Under the pieces are notes generated by a model that made no database searches, had not been told where the DNA came from, and saw only the letters and a list, made by a program, of their open reading frames with translations. Source: Ariolimax columbianus (taxonomy: Eukaryota > Mollusca > Gastropoda > Stylommatophora > Arionidae). From it: a DNA stretch of 64,000 nt. Shown one piece after another: positions 1-11,366 of this stretch (its first letter is position 1; every line of letters starts with the position of its first letter). The stretch is from contig JAVGWX010000005.1 of NCBI GenBank assembly GCA_036924085.1, positions 81,706,666 through 81,770,665 of the forward strand. The letters are read 5' to 3'. Both the position numbers and the translations under genes were made by a program.

Positions 1-420
1 AAATGCCACTCCTATTCACATCTAGTAAGCTAAAAATAGATCCATGGGAAGCCATGATGTCAGCTCTTTCGTTTTCCTGAAGCCAGCATGTTCAGGACAG
101 CCAGATCAACTTCAGTTTGATGCAAATATAGCTATAATCGAGTCGTGCCTTATCCAGGCCTTATGTACTTTGAACAGGAAAACTAAAGGACCTGGCACCT
201 TTGCCTGCCCCATTTAAAGACGCCATTGCAGGGCTACGGTCACTGCTTCCATCTCCATTCTCGTTATGGAGGTTATCCCGTATGCTGCACTCCGCTCTTG
301 CAATGAATCTTCAACACTGATCCGTCTGTATGTAGGACAACATCTCTATAATGTTCTCATCGATTGTTGTGTTTCAATATGTGGAGTCTGTACCTGAAAC
401 TGACGTTTGGATGCAGCGAA
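1..420. other. No recognised feature
   Basis: No convincing open frame, RNA or repeat was seen in this stretch. Confidence 0.5.
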
Positions 421-422
421 TT

Positions 423-975
423 GTTTGAGGGTTCAGATTTTGTTAGGTAAGGTGAGTGAGAGCTAACGGTAGTGCCATAGTAGAGGTTTTGGTTCAAGAC
501 TTGATGCATTTGGTGTTTGAGTGTTCAACTTTTGTGAGGTAAGTTGGCTAAAGCTTAAGGTAGTGGCATAGGAGATGTTTTGGTTCTTCTTCTTCTTCCT
601 CGTTCTCAATCGTCCGCTACCAAGCCCTGAAAATGGCTTTGCAAGTAGCAGGATGTTGCCTGGAGAACGGAATGCGTTGTGCCGTAGTTTACAGCTCTAC
701 TGCAATATTTGCACCTTTCGGTCCGACACATCCGTCTTCAGCAGGCATTTTCGAGTAGCTTACCGGGTTAGCCTTCCCTCTTCGATCCCTTCTCATTAAA
801 GAGTCTGCTCAGTACCTGCCTGCTATCCAGGATCACCGCATGGAGGTGAAGAAGGGTCTTTGCGGTCAGTTATGGGTCGCTGACCGCTGCAGCTCAGCGT
901 TTTGGTTCAAGTCTTGATGTATTCGTCTTGAGGTAAGGTGACTAAAGCTAAAGGTAGTGACATAGAAGATACTGC
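423..975. repeat. Three copies of a ~90-bp repeat, split by SINE A
   Basis: Copies at about 423-485, 487-576 and 899-970 share GGTTTTGGTTCAAGACTTGA and GGTAGTGGCATAG. The SINE at 587-898 is inserted between copies 2 and 3. Confidence 0.7.
587..898 (-). mobile_element. SINE family A, copy 1
   Basis: A ~312-bp minus-strand SINE-like retroposon with a perfect 10-bp duplication (GTTTTGGTTC at 577-586 and 899-908). Its tail on the left is (TTC)n, that is (GAA)n on its own strand. It matches the copies at 48077-48432 and 58108-58457 over most of its length (GGTCAGCGACCCATA, CGGTGATCCTGGATA, ACGGAATGCGTTGTG blocks by comparison). The head is not clearly tRNA-like. An open frame of 74 residues inside it is not a gene. 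Confidence 0.88.
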
Positions 976-1019
976 AGTTGGGGATGAAGTGTTAGAGACC
1001 AAATTTGAATGAAGTCTCC

Positions 1020-1962
1020 TATTTCCAGAGGTGGTAGAAAATATACCAGGTATTGCAAACAAAAACTGCCAGATTGAAAAAGAAAGGAGAGATACTACCC
1101 TAAGCTTCATAACGAAAAGCTACCCAAGCATGGACTGGACCCATGCATACACCGACGGTTCTGTAACAAACACAACACAGAACGGAGGGGCAGGAGCATT
1201 CCTGAACCTACCAAATGGCAGAAAAATAACACTGTCATTCGCTACTGGTAAGTACACAAGCAATTTCAGAGCGGAGGCAGAGGCACTGAGGGCGGCAGTG
1301 GAAGAAATGGTGACACACAGTGAAAATGAAAGCCATATAGTCCTGCTTACAGATGCTCTCGCCGTAGTCACAGCGCTAAAAAGCCTGAAAAATACTGAGC
1401 TTAATGACTTAAGAGCAGCACTCTGCAAACTGTGCCAGCAGTCCGCACCAAAAAGGGTAGTGGTACAGTGGGTCCCATCACACTGCAACATCCAATCAAC
1501 GAGGAGGCAGACAGACTGGCAAAAGAAGGTGCAAGACTACCACAAACAGATACTAGTATGACGTACGAAGAGTCAAAACGGCTTATTAAAGCCAGATACA
1601 TGACCAAATGGGAAACCGAACATACTGGTTACACCAAAAACGATGCCTATTACCAGTTGAACCGAAGAGAGCAGGTCGTTGTCTTCAGACTTCGCACTGG
1701 CCACAATAGACTGAGGTACCACCTATTCAACAAATTGAAGATAGGGTGTATCGACGAATGCCCGTGCGGTACTGGTAAAATGACCGCTGAACATCTGCTG
1801 CAGAACTGCCCGACATACGAGGATCAGAGAGAGCAGATGTGGCCATCACCAGTGGAACTGCAAGACAAGCTCTATGGCAGTGGCGACAGTCTCAGGATGA
1901 CCGCCGCTTTTTTCGAAAAAAATAATGGTTACTGTCTGACTGCGTACGAAGAAGAAGAAGAA
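1020..1962 (+). mobile_element. 5'-truncated RNase-H LINE insertion
   Basis: A non-LTR retrotransposon 3' end, 943 bp, with a perfect 13-bp target duplication (GAATGAAGTCTCC at 1007-1019 and 1963-1975) and a (GAA)n tail after GCGTACGAAG. It encodes an RNase H domain: YTDGSVT near 1150, an E in the NFRAEAEAL motif, LLTDA, and WVPSHCNI. After a one-base frame break near 1490 come NEEADRLAKEGA and a C-terminal cysteine/histidine region (CPCGTG...HLLQNCP). The RNase H plus C-terminal zinc-knuckle-like module is known in the I, Ingi, Nimb and R1 groups; the clade is unresolved. The frame break makes it non-autonomous now. Confidence 0.88.
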
Positions 1963-1968
1963 GAATGA
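1031..1968 (+). pseudogene. LINE RNase H domain and C-terminal region, frameshifted
   Basis: Two overlapping frames (1031-1561 and 1432-1968) carry one protein. The first supplies the RNase H core through the HCN histidine block; the second begins at the NEEAD helix and runs to the C-terminus, ending in a run of glutamates encoded by the (GAA)n tail. RNase H would remove the RNA strand during cDNA synthesis. No RT domain is present because the copy is 5'-truncated. Confidence 0.85.
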
Positions 1969-2089
1969 AGTCTCCGCCTTTTGTAAGATACGGTGGTCAG
2001 CGCCATGTCTCACTATCGTGCCTTACTTAACTACACCATAGTTAATCAAATAAAACCATTCAGCTCCATGCGCAGGACAGGTCTTCAAT

Positions 2090-2680
2090 GAGTACACCAA
2101 GTCACCCTGTTCTAAATTATATGTATCAGCTCTATCCACGTCTTACCTGTACATGCAATGCTTGCCTCAAGCTCTCTTCTCCCTGTGTCTTTTAGTCAGT
2201 CTTCATATATTTCTTTTACCTTGAAGATTTCATAAAAGACTCTTGTAATGTGATATTCTAGTAATGTGTCCTATCCAATGTCATTGCCTTCTCCTGAACT
2301 CATTTTCCACTGATATATTCCAACCGTTTCAAATTAGTTATCTTATCATACTATTTCCTTCTCTCTATTTTGTGAAAGTATCCCATTTATGAAAATATAT
2401 ACCCATCGTTCTGTTGAATGCTTTTGTTGCTCTCCATGCTTCATAGCCATACAATAGAATGGGCTTTACAGTGAATTTGAAATTTGACTTTTTTAAAATT
2501 TTTGCAATCGACTTAATTTCTTTTCATTTCCAAAAGTTTTCCAGTGCCACTAAAGCTGATTTAGCCTTCTGTATCTTTATTTTAACATTTGTATCTGCAC
2601 CTCCTCAATGTCCATGCCAATGCAATTCAATTTTATTATGTTCTGGTATCCATTTGTATTTAGAGTAAACTGGATCATCA
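2090..2680 (-). pseudogene. LINE reverse-transcriptase thumb fragment
   Basis: Minus-strand translation across several frames gives KIKIQKAKSALVALENFWK and then LLYGYEAWRATKAFNRTMG, the LLYGxExW region after the RT catalytic domain of non-LTR retrotransposons. Stops and frame changes show decay. Ends are approximate. Confidence 0.65.
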
Positions 2681-2746
2681 CGCGACTCGGGCATATAGTG
2701 AGAAGCAAACATTGTAACATATTTGCTACTCATATATGTGTGCTGC

Positions 2747-3470
2747 AATCGTTGTAGAACGTCCTGTAATCGTTGTAGAACCTGCTGCCATCCGTATAGC
2801 GCGTGCTGCCATCCGTATAGCGCGTGCTGCCATCCGTATAGCGCGTGCTGCCATCCTTATAGCGCGTGCTGCCATCCTTATAGCGCGTGATGTCATCCTT
2901 ATAGCGCGTGATGTCATCCTTATAGCGCGTGATGTCATCATTAAAGGGCGTGATGTCATCATTAAAGGGCGTGATGTCATCATTAAAGGGTGTGATGTCA
3001 TCCTTATAGTGTGTGCTTTCATCATTAAAGGGCGTGATGTCATCCGTATAGAGTGTGCTGTCATCATTAAAGGGTGTGATGTCATCTTTATAGAGTGTGC
3101 TGTCATCCTTATAGAGCGAGCTTTCATCATTAAAGGGCGTGCTGTCATCCTTTTAGAGCGAGCTGTCATCATTAAAGGGCGTGATGTCATCCTTATAGAG
3201 CGAGCTGCCATCATTAAAGGGCGTGATGTCATCCTTATAGAGCGAGCTGTCATCATTAAAGGCCGTGATGTCATCCTTATAGAGCGAGCTGTCATCATTA
3301 AAGGGTATGATGTCATCATTATAGTGTGATATCCTCATTAAATCGTGTGATGTCATCGCTATAGAGCGTGATATCCTCATTAAAGGGTGTGATGTCATCA
3401 TTATAGAGCGAGCTGTCATCATTAAAGGGTGTGATGTCATCCTTATAAAGCGAGCTGTCCTTATTAAAGT
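2747..3470. repeat. 21-bp minisatellite
   Basis: Units such as GTGCTGCCATCCGTATAGCGC and later GTGATGTCATCATTAAAGGGC, changing to a 42-bp alternation. Because 21 is a multiple of three, ~200-codon frames exist on both strands; these are not genes. Confidence 0.92.
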
Positions 3471-3489
3471 ACGTGATGTTCTCTTCATC

Positions 3490-4120
3490 CGGCGTGTAGA
3501 TAGTGGTTATAATACTTTAAAGATAGTCCTGTGTAGCAAAGCGAATGCATTCATGGCAAAGTGACCAGCTTGACTGACTCTCACGGGCAGTGCACACCAT
3601 TCTCTCCAACAGTGGTTGGGTACTTTCTTACAGCTAGACAGCCATACATTTATAAATGACTGGCAGATCCGCCTTGGATAAAGCGAAACGTTTTATGAGT
3701 CAAGAAGTGACCTTCATTTGGTTATATTAACTGAGTATGGCATATTTAGGTCATGTTGTAGGCTTCCTCGTACAATGATTTTGCTAAAAGTATGTGCTGT
3801 GGTACAAGCTATTTATTGCAGTAACAGAAACAGTGCATACCTTGACACTATTTTCCAGATGTATCAAGCTACATGGCATGCGACAAAAGTATTTAAGCAG
3901 CTTACGAGCAATGACAGTGCAGGTTGTCTGTTCACTTGGTGACCCGACGCCTGTTGATGAACTGTTCTGGCAGGCTTTCTTAGTTATATGTTGAGAAGAA
4001 TCAATAAGACTGAACTATGCACAGACTGTTAGGTAAAGGTGGTATTAAAGTAAACACTGCCGCCGTGATCAATTATTGTTACTACTATGGACCTAACTGC
4101 AGTCGGGTTTTCGTTCTTCA
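3490..4120. other. Unassigned sequence
   Basis: Short frames of 66-120 codons overlap here. Only the end of one (from about 4120) is recognisable, as LINE; the rest is not coding by any evidence visible. Confidence 0.5.
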
Positions 4121-4345
4121 GCCCGATACCATGAGAAAAAAAACAACGAAAACTTTGATAATTAATATAGTACAAATATACCCGAAATCTACACTACAGA
4201 TACTATTAGTCGATCAAACACAGGATCAAATACAGAGTTCCACCTTGCATGGAAACATAATAACCGAAGATATTCGATGCAAAATGGAAATAAGAAAAAA
4301 AATTGGCATGGCCAAATTCTATTTTCCCAAACATGAATCATATAG
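4120..4345 (+). pseudogene. LINE reverse-transcriptase fragment
   Basis: The frame 4017-4379 contains HGNIITEDIRCKMEIRKKIG followed by MAKFYF. This matches the ITEDGRC..EIKxRIGMAK block downstream of the RT active site in many non-LTR elements. The rest of that frame is unrecognised. Confidence 0.6.
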
Positions 4346-4524
4346 TTCCCGAGTGGTTTACTTGGGTCTATGTGCATGACAAGAATAGCACCACTGCCCC
4401 ACAGAGAGCATGTCGGAGGAGGCAACTAACTGTATGGCATTGCATAACACCGGCCGTGGTTTGTTAAGAGCATCATAGATGGCGCCTAACAGATTGCGGG
4501 TCTACTTTGCTCTAGTGCGAGTCT

Positions 4525-5020
4525 ATTAAGATTTATATTTATATATGTGTTATCTTAATTTATATATGTATGTCATTTACGTTATAAATATCTTGTGTAT
4601 TTAAATATGTTATCTTAATGTATGTGTATTTATATGTGTATGTTATCTTAATTTATATATGTATGTTAACTTCATTTATATGTGTCTTATATTTATTTAT
4701 ATATGTACGTTACCTTAATGTATGTATGTGTGTTTTCTTCATTTAAATATGAGTCTAAACTTTATTTATATATGTATGTTATCGTAATTTAATTATGTGT
4801 GTTAGCTTCATTTATATATGAATCGTATCTTTTTTTTATATCTGCATGGTATCCTAATTTGTATATGTATGTTATCTTTTTATATATGTGTCTGTAATGT
4901 TAATTTATGTATGTATATAATCTTTATTTCTATATATATGTTATCTTAATTTACATATGTATGTTATATTTATTTATATATGGATGTTCCCTTTATTTAT
5001 ATGCGTATTAAGTATATATG
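4525..5020. repeat. AT-rich degenerate minisatellite
   Basis: Irregular ~25-30 bp units around TATATATGTATGTTATCTTA. Confidence 0.8.
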
Positions 5021-5424
5021 CATTATTCATTGCATGTGTAATTGCCCGAGTCGTTTCCAATGGCGTATGTCATAGACGAGAATAGAAACACTGTCGCACT
5101 GAGAGCATTGTCGTTATGAGGCAATTGACAATGTAGTCTAACCAATTTAGGCTTGAAGATTCCCAGCACATGATGCTTCACACCCAGACACTCATAGTAT
5201 TAAGAAACCTTATGAGGCTGAGAGAAATATAAGGAAACAGTACGCCAACAAAGACTGTCATAAATAAGACGAAGTAGTGGCAGTATTGAAGGTCTGTAAT
5301 CTATAGAAACATTAATAATTAATGACTGAGTGACCGTATCGCTTGACCACTCGTGTGAGTAATATGGCTGGCTATATCCGTATCGTGTACTTGGTACTTT
5401 CATATTTGTTTTTATTTCTTCTTT

Positions 5425-5555
5425 TTTTCTGCGTTCGTTCTCAATTTCCTGCTACCATACCCTGAACAGGGCTTTGTAAGTAGCAGGATGTTGTCTGGAG
5501 AACGGAATGCGCTGTGTCGCTAGTGTACAGCTTGACTGCGATATTTGCTGTTTCC
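5425..5555 (-). mobile_element. SINE family A, 5'-truncated copy 2
   Basis: Only the 3' third is present (CGTTCGTTCTCAATTTCCTG...GGAGAACGGAATGCGCTGTG), beginning with a T-rich tail on the left. No duplication was identified. Confidence 0.8.
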
Positions 5556-6280
5556 ATTTGTCCTTTGTCACTGAGGAAGTTTTGTGGCCGCAAGTTTTGT
5601 TTTTGTTTTAGTGCTGTCACTGAGCCTTTCCCAGATATGATACATAAATATAAGAAAGACTGAGTTCCCAACAGGGGTCGGGAAAAGAAAGAAAAAGATA
5701 GGATCACACTGTTTTTTACGTGCTATTTCTTCCTCTCATCCAGACCGTTTCACATTTATCAATCTCACGTGACTGCATGAATAGCTGTCTGAACTTCCGG
5801 CGCGTGATACTGGCCTCAAGCTAAGCCGTCTCTTCTTTGTCATCCTTGGCTTGTGTCCAATAATGTTACAGATCAGACAAAACTATATTTGTATATTGTT
5901 TGCTTCTGCCCTTGCGTCTAGTATCTTGAAAGTGCACGTGACCGCGTCTAGAAAGCCAGTTTGAAAATAACCCATTACGGTTGCCACTGTGAGCACGTTC
6001 TCTGACATCACCAAGTTATTTCTTCGCATCAGTTTTCAGCTTTTCCCGGTGATCATGTTTACATTTTGTTACAATATTGCATGATGGGATTTGACAACTT
6101 TTTTGCTTTATTTTGTTCTCCACTTCTGTTATAATAGGAATCGAGTTCATTGCACGCCGAGGACGACACACAGGTGTTTAGTTCTTTGCACTGTTTAACG
6201 AAGTTTTTTTTACATTGCATGGTTGCTAGCTACATTGTGCGAAAAATCATGCTCATTGCCATAGATCCAAGTACTCTACT
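5556..6280. other. Unassigned sequence
   Basis: No gene or repeat recognised between the SINE A fragment and the 62-bp array. Confidence 0.5.
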
Positions 6281-6530
6281 GTTTGGTACTTTACCAACAG
6301 ATGTATGGAACGATTGATACGGGAATCTGATCTGTTTTGTACTTCGACCATATGATCTGTAGAAAAATTGATATGAGAATCTGATCTGTTGTGTACTTTA
6401 CCATATGATCTGTGGAACCATTGATAATGATAATCTGATCTGTTTTGTACTTTACCAAATGATCTGTGGAACCATTGATAATGAGAATCTGATCTGTACT
6501 GTACTTTACCATATGATCTGTGGAAATTAG
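6281..6530. repeat. ~62-bp tandem repeat, four copies
   Basis: Units contain GTACTTTACCATATGATCTG and ATTGATAATGAGAATCTGAT. Confidence 0.88.
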
Positions 6531-6739
6531 TTAAAATATCGTTTGACATGTATGTAATTTATTTCTGTTCTGGCATCTAAGACCGGTGTCGTTAAGGTGT
6601 GTTTTTATATATATATATATGATATGGGATGTCCGTATAATGAAAGACAGCTTTTTCTAGCATTGAAACAATTGTTTGTAGTCAAGCAAATTATTGATCA
6701 TACCTATGAAACGTTTTTGTTTGTAGCCTTGATTGAACT

Positions 6740-7345
6740 TGATCTGGTCCTGAAAGACCTACATTGTGGTCCTTAAAGATTATAGGCAACCCTGAAAAGT
6801 ACTACATGTAGCTCCTTAAGAAATAAATGTGACCCTCAAAGAAATATATGTAATACTAAAAAATATTACAAGTAACTCTGCAAGTGAAATGTAGCCATGT
6901 AATAGCTGTATGTATCTCTAGAAAAACTATATGTAACCTTGAAAACAACTACATAGAGCCCTAAAGAGAAGCACATAGTTATGTAAGAATTGCATGTAAC
7001 CCTGAAAAGAACTGTACATGTAGCCCAGACAGTTATATACAGTCCTAACAGAAGTAAATTTGGCGTTGAAAGGGTTACATTTAGCTTTAAAGAACTATAT
7101 GTAGCCCTAAAAGAACTATCTGTAAACCTGAAAAAATATATATATTTATCCCTGAAGGAGCTATATGTAATCCTGAGAGAGCTATAGCACTGAAAGAACT
7201 GTATGTACCTCTTAAAAGTACTTCATATAAAGACCTGAAAGCTATATATGTAGTCCTAACAGAACTAAATTTGGCGTTGAAAAAAACTATATATTTAGCC
7301 TTAAAAGAAATATATGTAGCCGTGAAGGACTATATGTAAACCTTC
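6740..7345. repeat. Degenerate ~30-bp minisatellite, left part
   Basis: Irregular units built on CTGAAAAGAACTATATGTA and AGCCC. It is interrupted by the block at 7345-7570 and resumes at about 7630. Confidence 0.7.
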
Positions 7346-7570
7346 ATCATCATCAGTCCCATAACCTAGAAGGTCGTTTAGGTACCATTATTGCAGTTTG
7401 TAGTACCAGCTGTCGCCATACAACAATGGTGTGTCTTGGGCCGCTACACACCTGATGGAGCCCATCTCTCTCCAGGTGGCAGTTCATTATAGGCGTGTCT
7501 AAAGTGTCTTCAGCTAAGGCGAAGGACGCTAATCACGTGAAGTTCAGCCGTGTGAACTAGACTGTGAAAT
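7345..7570 (-). mobile_element. Candidate retroposon with (GAT)n tail
   Basis: A unique-looking ~220-bp block that interrupts a degenerate ~30-bp minisatellite. On the minus strand it ends GGTTATGGGACTGATGATGA, a trinucleotide tail. It has no resemblance to the flanking repeats. No duplication was found and only one copy is in the window. Confidence 0.4.
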
Positions 7571-7629
7571 ATGACACATGTTTAAGCGAAGTGCTATTTA
7601 TATAGCCGATGTCTATTCCATGATAATCG

Positions 7630-8200
7630 GACGGACTAAAAGAACTACAGGTAGTTGTAAAGGACATATATGCAGAATTAAAAGAGTTGTATATCGCCAT
7701 GAACAACTGTACGTAGTTCATACATAGCTCTATGTAGCCATGATATGTACTATGTTCATGAACAAGACTGAATTCATGAAAAAAAACAATGGTTTTTAAC
7801 CTTCATAAAGTGTTTACTGTTAGGAAAAAATAATGCTTGAATCCATGGAAAGGACTATTTGTATCTTCAAAAAATCTTAATCTTTCTACTGAAAAAAAAT
7901 TGTTTCAAGTTCTGAGTAGCATTATTTATGTCCATGAAAAATGACTGTTTATGACCAAGAATATAAATACTTGCTGCTCCAGGTAAATTGTATGTAGCTC
8001 TGAAAATGGGTGTTTGTGAATAGAAAAATATATTTTTTTAATTCCTGAAAATGACTGCTTGTAGTTCTGAAAATGGGTGTTTGTGGATAGAAAAATATAT
8101 TTTTTAAATTCCTGAAAATGACTGCTTGTAGCTCTGAAAATTCCTATTTGCATACGTGAAACGATACTGTTTGAAGCCATCACAGAAGCTATTGTTAATT
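7630..8200. repeat. Degenerate minisatellite, right part, with a ~66-bp duplication
   Basis: Continuation of the left array. A better conserved tandem pair near 8000-8130 contains GAAAATGGGTGTTTGTG and ATAGAAAAATATATTTTT. Confidence 0.7.
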
Positions 8201-8396
8201 CGTGTTTTAATTGATAATTGCAGTTCGCTCTATCTGACATAACATATTCTTATATGAACATACCCGGTGGATGTTTTTGTAACTTTCTGGGTCAACCAAT
8301 CATTTTCAATGAACAGAAATAGATATTTCGCTTTAGTCAATCGTGACGTAACGAATTTTGATAGAGAGCGGTCAGCGACAAATTAGAACGTTCATT

Positions 8397-8592
8397 ATGA
8401 CAAGTATGAAAAATTTTCTGAAGTTCAAAACCAGACAGAACAGCGCAGAGCAACGCAAGTATGGAGAAGAACACTATCTAAGGGAAGCCAAGGTGTGGAG
8501 ACCCTTCCGTCTATTCGGCGTCTTCGCCCATCTGGCAGCGATGATTTTTATTGTGACAGCACTGTCCAGTTCCAATTGGATAAACGGGACAG
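8397..8592 (+). CDS. Claudin/PMP22-superfamily protein, exon 1 (of 4)
   Basis: First coding exon of a 222-residue four-pass membrane protein of the claudin/PMP22/EMP superfamily. Such proteins sit in the plasma membrane and act in cell contacts or as channel partners. The exon encodes residues 1-65 and the first base of codon 66: a charged cytoplasmic N-terminus of about 36 residues, the first membrane segment (about 38-58), and the start of extracellular loop 1 with W61. ATG codons lie at 8397 and 8406; the frame stays open upstream to a TTG at 8358, so the exact start is uncertain. The exon ends at a strong donor (CAG|GTAAGT), leaving phase 1. The long N-terminus is unusual for a claudin. 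A CRE-like TGACGTAA lies at about 8344, of unknown meaning. The superfamily call rests on the joined four-exon model; orthology was not determined. Confidence 0.82.
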
Positions 8593-8947
8593 GTAAGTAC
8601 ACTGTAGCCGTTTATTAATATTTTAATGTGTTAATTGACCGTTATTCCCTACGTCCTCGTCAAGTCGATTGGAAACAGTAAAGTTATTGCAATTTTTTTT
8701 CACCGGGTTGATACCGTAGCCATGAAGGTCTTGATGTGGTATCTTGAAAAGCTTGCAGAAATGTGATCTAGTCAGATACTGGGACTGGCGTAGCAAGCGG
8801 CAGGTAGATTTCAAATTGTTTTACAATACGAATGAAGGCAATCAGAAGGAAAGATATGTACAATATGAAGCATCTTGGCGTAAATGGGCAGGTGAGAGTG
8901 AGAGACAGATGAGAGTTAGAGGCAGATGAGAGTGAGAGGCGGATGAG

Positions 8948-9246
8948 GGAGAGAGGTGGGTGGGGGGGAAGAGGTGGGGGGGTCAAAAGAGGTGGGGGGG
9001 GGCAAAAGAGGTGGGGGGCAAGAGAGGTGGGGGGCAAGAGAAAGAGGTGGGGAGCAAGAGAAAGAGGTGGGGGGCAAGAGAAAGAGGTGGGGGGCAAGAG
9101 AAAGAGGTGGGGGAGGGAAGAGAAAGAGGTGGGGGAGGGAAGAGAAAGAGGTGGGGGAGGGAAGAGAAAGAGGTGGGGGAGGGAAGAGAAAGAGGTGGGG
9201 GAGGGAAGAGAAAGCGGTGGGGGAGGGAAGATAAAGAGGTGGGGGG
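8948..9246 (+). repeat. G-rich 20-26-bp array (quadruplex-prone), intron 1
   Basis: Units GAGGTGGGGGGCAAGAGAAA and GAGGTGGGGGAGGGAAGAGA give dozens of G-runs on the sense strand, 360 bp downstream of exon 1. Frames on both strands are shadows. It is followed by (TA)n, (GA)n and (GACA)n tracts to about 9400. Confidence 0.9.
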
Positions 9247-9251
9247 AAGAG

Positions 9252-9282
<31 letters not shown>

Positions 9283-9399
9283 GAGAGAGAGATGAAATTT
9301 TCAAATGAGAGATATGAGGGAAAGAGCGACATATGGGAGACTGACTAGACAGACAGACAGACAGATAAGAGACACGAGAGACAGACAGACAGATAAGAG

Positions 9400-10510
9400 A
9401 GATAGATGAAAGATATAATCGACAGGTACGATACAGATGTCACACATATGAGAGACATTTGAGAAGATCAGATTGTTAATGTTTGGCCCTCAAAATGGTA
9501 ATGTCAGTCCAGTAGTTCATTGGCTACCAAACTTGTCCACACTGTTGACCTGGGTTGACAAGAACAGAACCACTGTCACATTCCAAGCATTTCATAAAAT
9601 ATGTCTAAAGGGTGTTGTGATTGGGGCTGGCAACAACATCGCATAAAAATACATTGCAACTGTAACGAGCTACTGCACAAACTCAATACAGACTTTGTGT
9701 GAAGGGACCAGCTGCATTTAAGAGACCTATGCTCTCACACAATGATTGAAAACAGGCTTGCTTTGACAGTTTTGACCTATGCTTTACATTGGAGCTGAAA
9801 AGGGAATGAATGAATGAATAAACAATAGGAAAGCAGGCGAACATGCAGGTGCATAGGCTGGTGGATAGTAAGTCAGATGATTTTATTGTTCGAAGCTACT
9901 CGTATCCTTTGACTGCGTTACTTTGGAAGCAGGTTACAGTCTTGTCTTACCCGAGGAATAGTTGAGAAAGTGAAATGGTGTCCTTTTGGCTGTAATGCAA
10001 TACGAAGCTCATCGGTAGGCTCTTCCATATATGAACTACAGTGTCTATACTTAGCTGGTTGGCAAGATTGCTTTGAAACATAATGTTTCCAGGGGCATGA
10101 TCAACAACGCGAAGTGGAGTTTGATCAGTATGTTTCAGATGATCCTAGCTACAAGGTTGGTAAAGTCAGCCAGGTAGGGCGTAGCTGGATATATAAATAG
10201 GTAGATAGATAAATAGACGTGTTATCCAAAAGTTACCAGTCTAAATATACATTTTGCTTAGAAACTCAGGAAAACAAATCTACCGCCACACACAGCAAAA
10301 AGTAGTCCACAAATCTCGGCCAATCAATAACTCGCCTGAGTAACCTTGACCTTGAACAAACTGGCGGTTGCGTGTGATAAAGGCTCATAGTCTAGGCTCC
10401 CTGATAAACAAGGTTATCAACTGCTACAGTATGTGCCTTACCAACTGGCGGTGTTGTTGGATCTACACAACCTCTTTTCTAGAATGTCCCTTACCAATTC
10501 TGCAATCGGA
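9400..10510. other. Intron 1 sequence without recognised feature
   Basis: Unique-looking sequence; no frame above ~50 codons of interest and no clear repeat. Confidence 0.5.
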
Positions 10511-10760
10511 GATGGCGTGGGGTAGTGGTTAACTGACATGGCTCACAACCCGAAAGTACTAGGTTCGCTCCCCAATCACAGCACCAGCTCTTACCTCGGG
10601 GAAGCCAACCCTTAGAAAATGCAGGAAGAAGCAGACCATTGCATAAAAGGCATGACGACGTTGGATGCACTGGGGCGATAAGCGCACAATAAATACATAG
10701 CGCAAAGCACACCGCCATGGGGAATAAAGAAATAAGGCGAACGTAAAAAAATTTGTCCCC
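10511..10760 (+). mobile_element. tRNA-derived SINE family B, copy 1
   Basis: The head has a Pol III box A-like TGGGGTAGTGGTTAA and box B-like GGTTCGCTCCC. The body contains ACCTCGGGGAAGCC and GCAGGAAGAAGCAGA and ends GGAATAAAGAAATAAGGCG before an A-rich tail. Minus-strand copies lie at 37292-37526 and 57650-57906. The minus-strand ORFs here are shadows. A C-homopolymer tract follows at 10758-10772. Confidence 0.85.
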
Positions 10761-11186
10761 CCCCCCTCCCCCCGCCAATCCTTAAAAAAACGTGCGTTTA
10801 CAATTTTCTCTGTATTTATGCTCACATCCGATAAACATGAAAACGATAGTGCTCAGAGGCCAAGGTAATTGTGAAAGTATTTTATTAGCAGCCACTGCTG
10901 TGGTCGGGGATAACGCGTTAGGAACTTCATTGTACTAGGCCTGAACTTGTATGAGATGAAGGTGGTTTTCCTTAACTTCCCCTACACTAAGTCAGGTACC
11001 CATGCACATTTGGGTGCTAATAACTGACAAAAAGTCATTAAGCAAAATAGAGCATTAATAAAAAAGGATACCAAGCAACAAAAAGGCAAAGGCAAAGACC
11101 ACCGTCCATCGTAGACGATGATGGCATAATTAATTTTGCTAGCGATATTTTTGGTAAGGATTAACTGCTCTACTTTTTAGCCTCAC

Positions 11187-11366
11187 TTACTCGTCTCGTG
11201 CCGCCCGTCCCCAGTGGCAAGTCAAGGAAAAGACTAGGGAGCGACTACGAGATGCAGGTGACTCCGCATCAAGCACTCGTGAAAAAGACGGCGGAGTCCG
11301 GGGTCGAAACCACACCACCTGATCACGAGGCCGACGGCTTAACCACTTCGCCACGGAATCCCCACA
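11187..11366 (-). mobile_element. tRNA-derived SINE family C
   Basis: On the minus strand it begins GGGGATTCCGTGGCGAAGTG, continues TTAAGCCGTCGGCCTCGTGA, and has box B GGTTTCGACCCCGGA, a good tRNA-like head with an added loop. The body then runs to GCGGCACGAGACGAG. ORFs on both strands here are shadows. No duplication was seen and the ends are approximate. Confidence 0.78.

Noticed and set aside
2726..3329. 197-codon frames on both strands
   Set aside because: They are products of a 21-bp minisatellite; a period that is a multiple of three keeps frames open on both strands.
8768..9332. Pro/Ser-rich and Gly/Lys-rich proteins from overlapping frames
   Set aside because: All derive from the GGTGGGGG array in intron 1.
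10511..10585. A tRNA gene
   Set aside because: The A and B boxes are present but no acceptor stem closes, and the same head with the same body recurs twice; it is a SINE.
11290..11366. A tRNA gene on the minus strand
   Set aside because: The tRNA-like head has extra loop sequence and continues into a SINE body.
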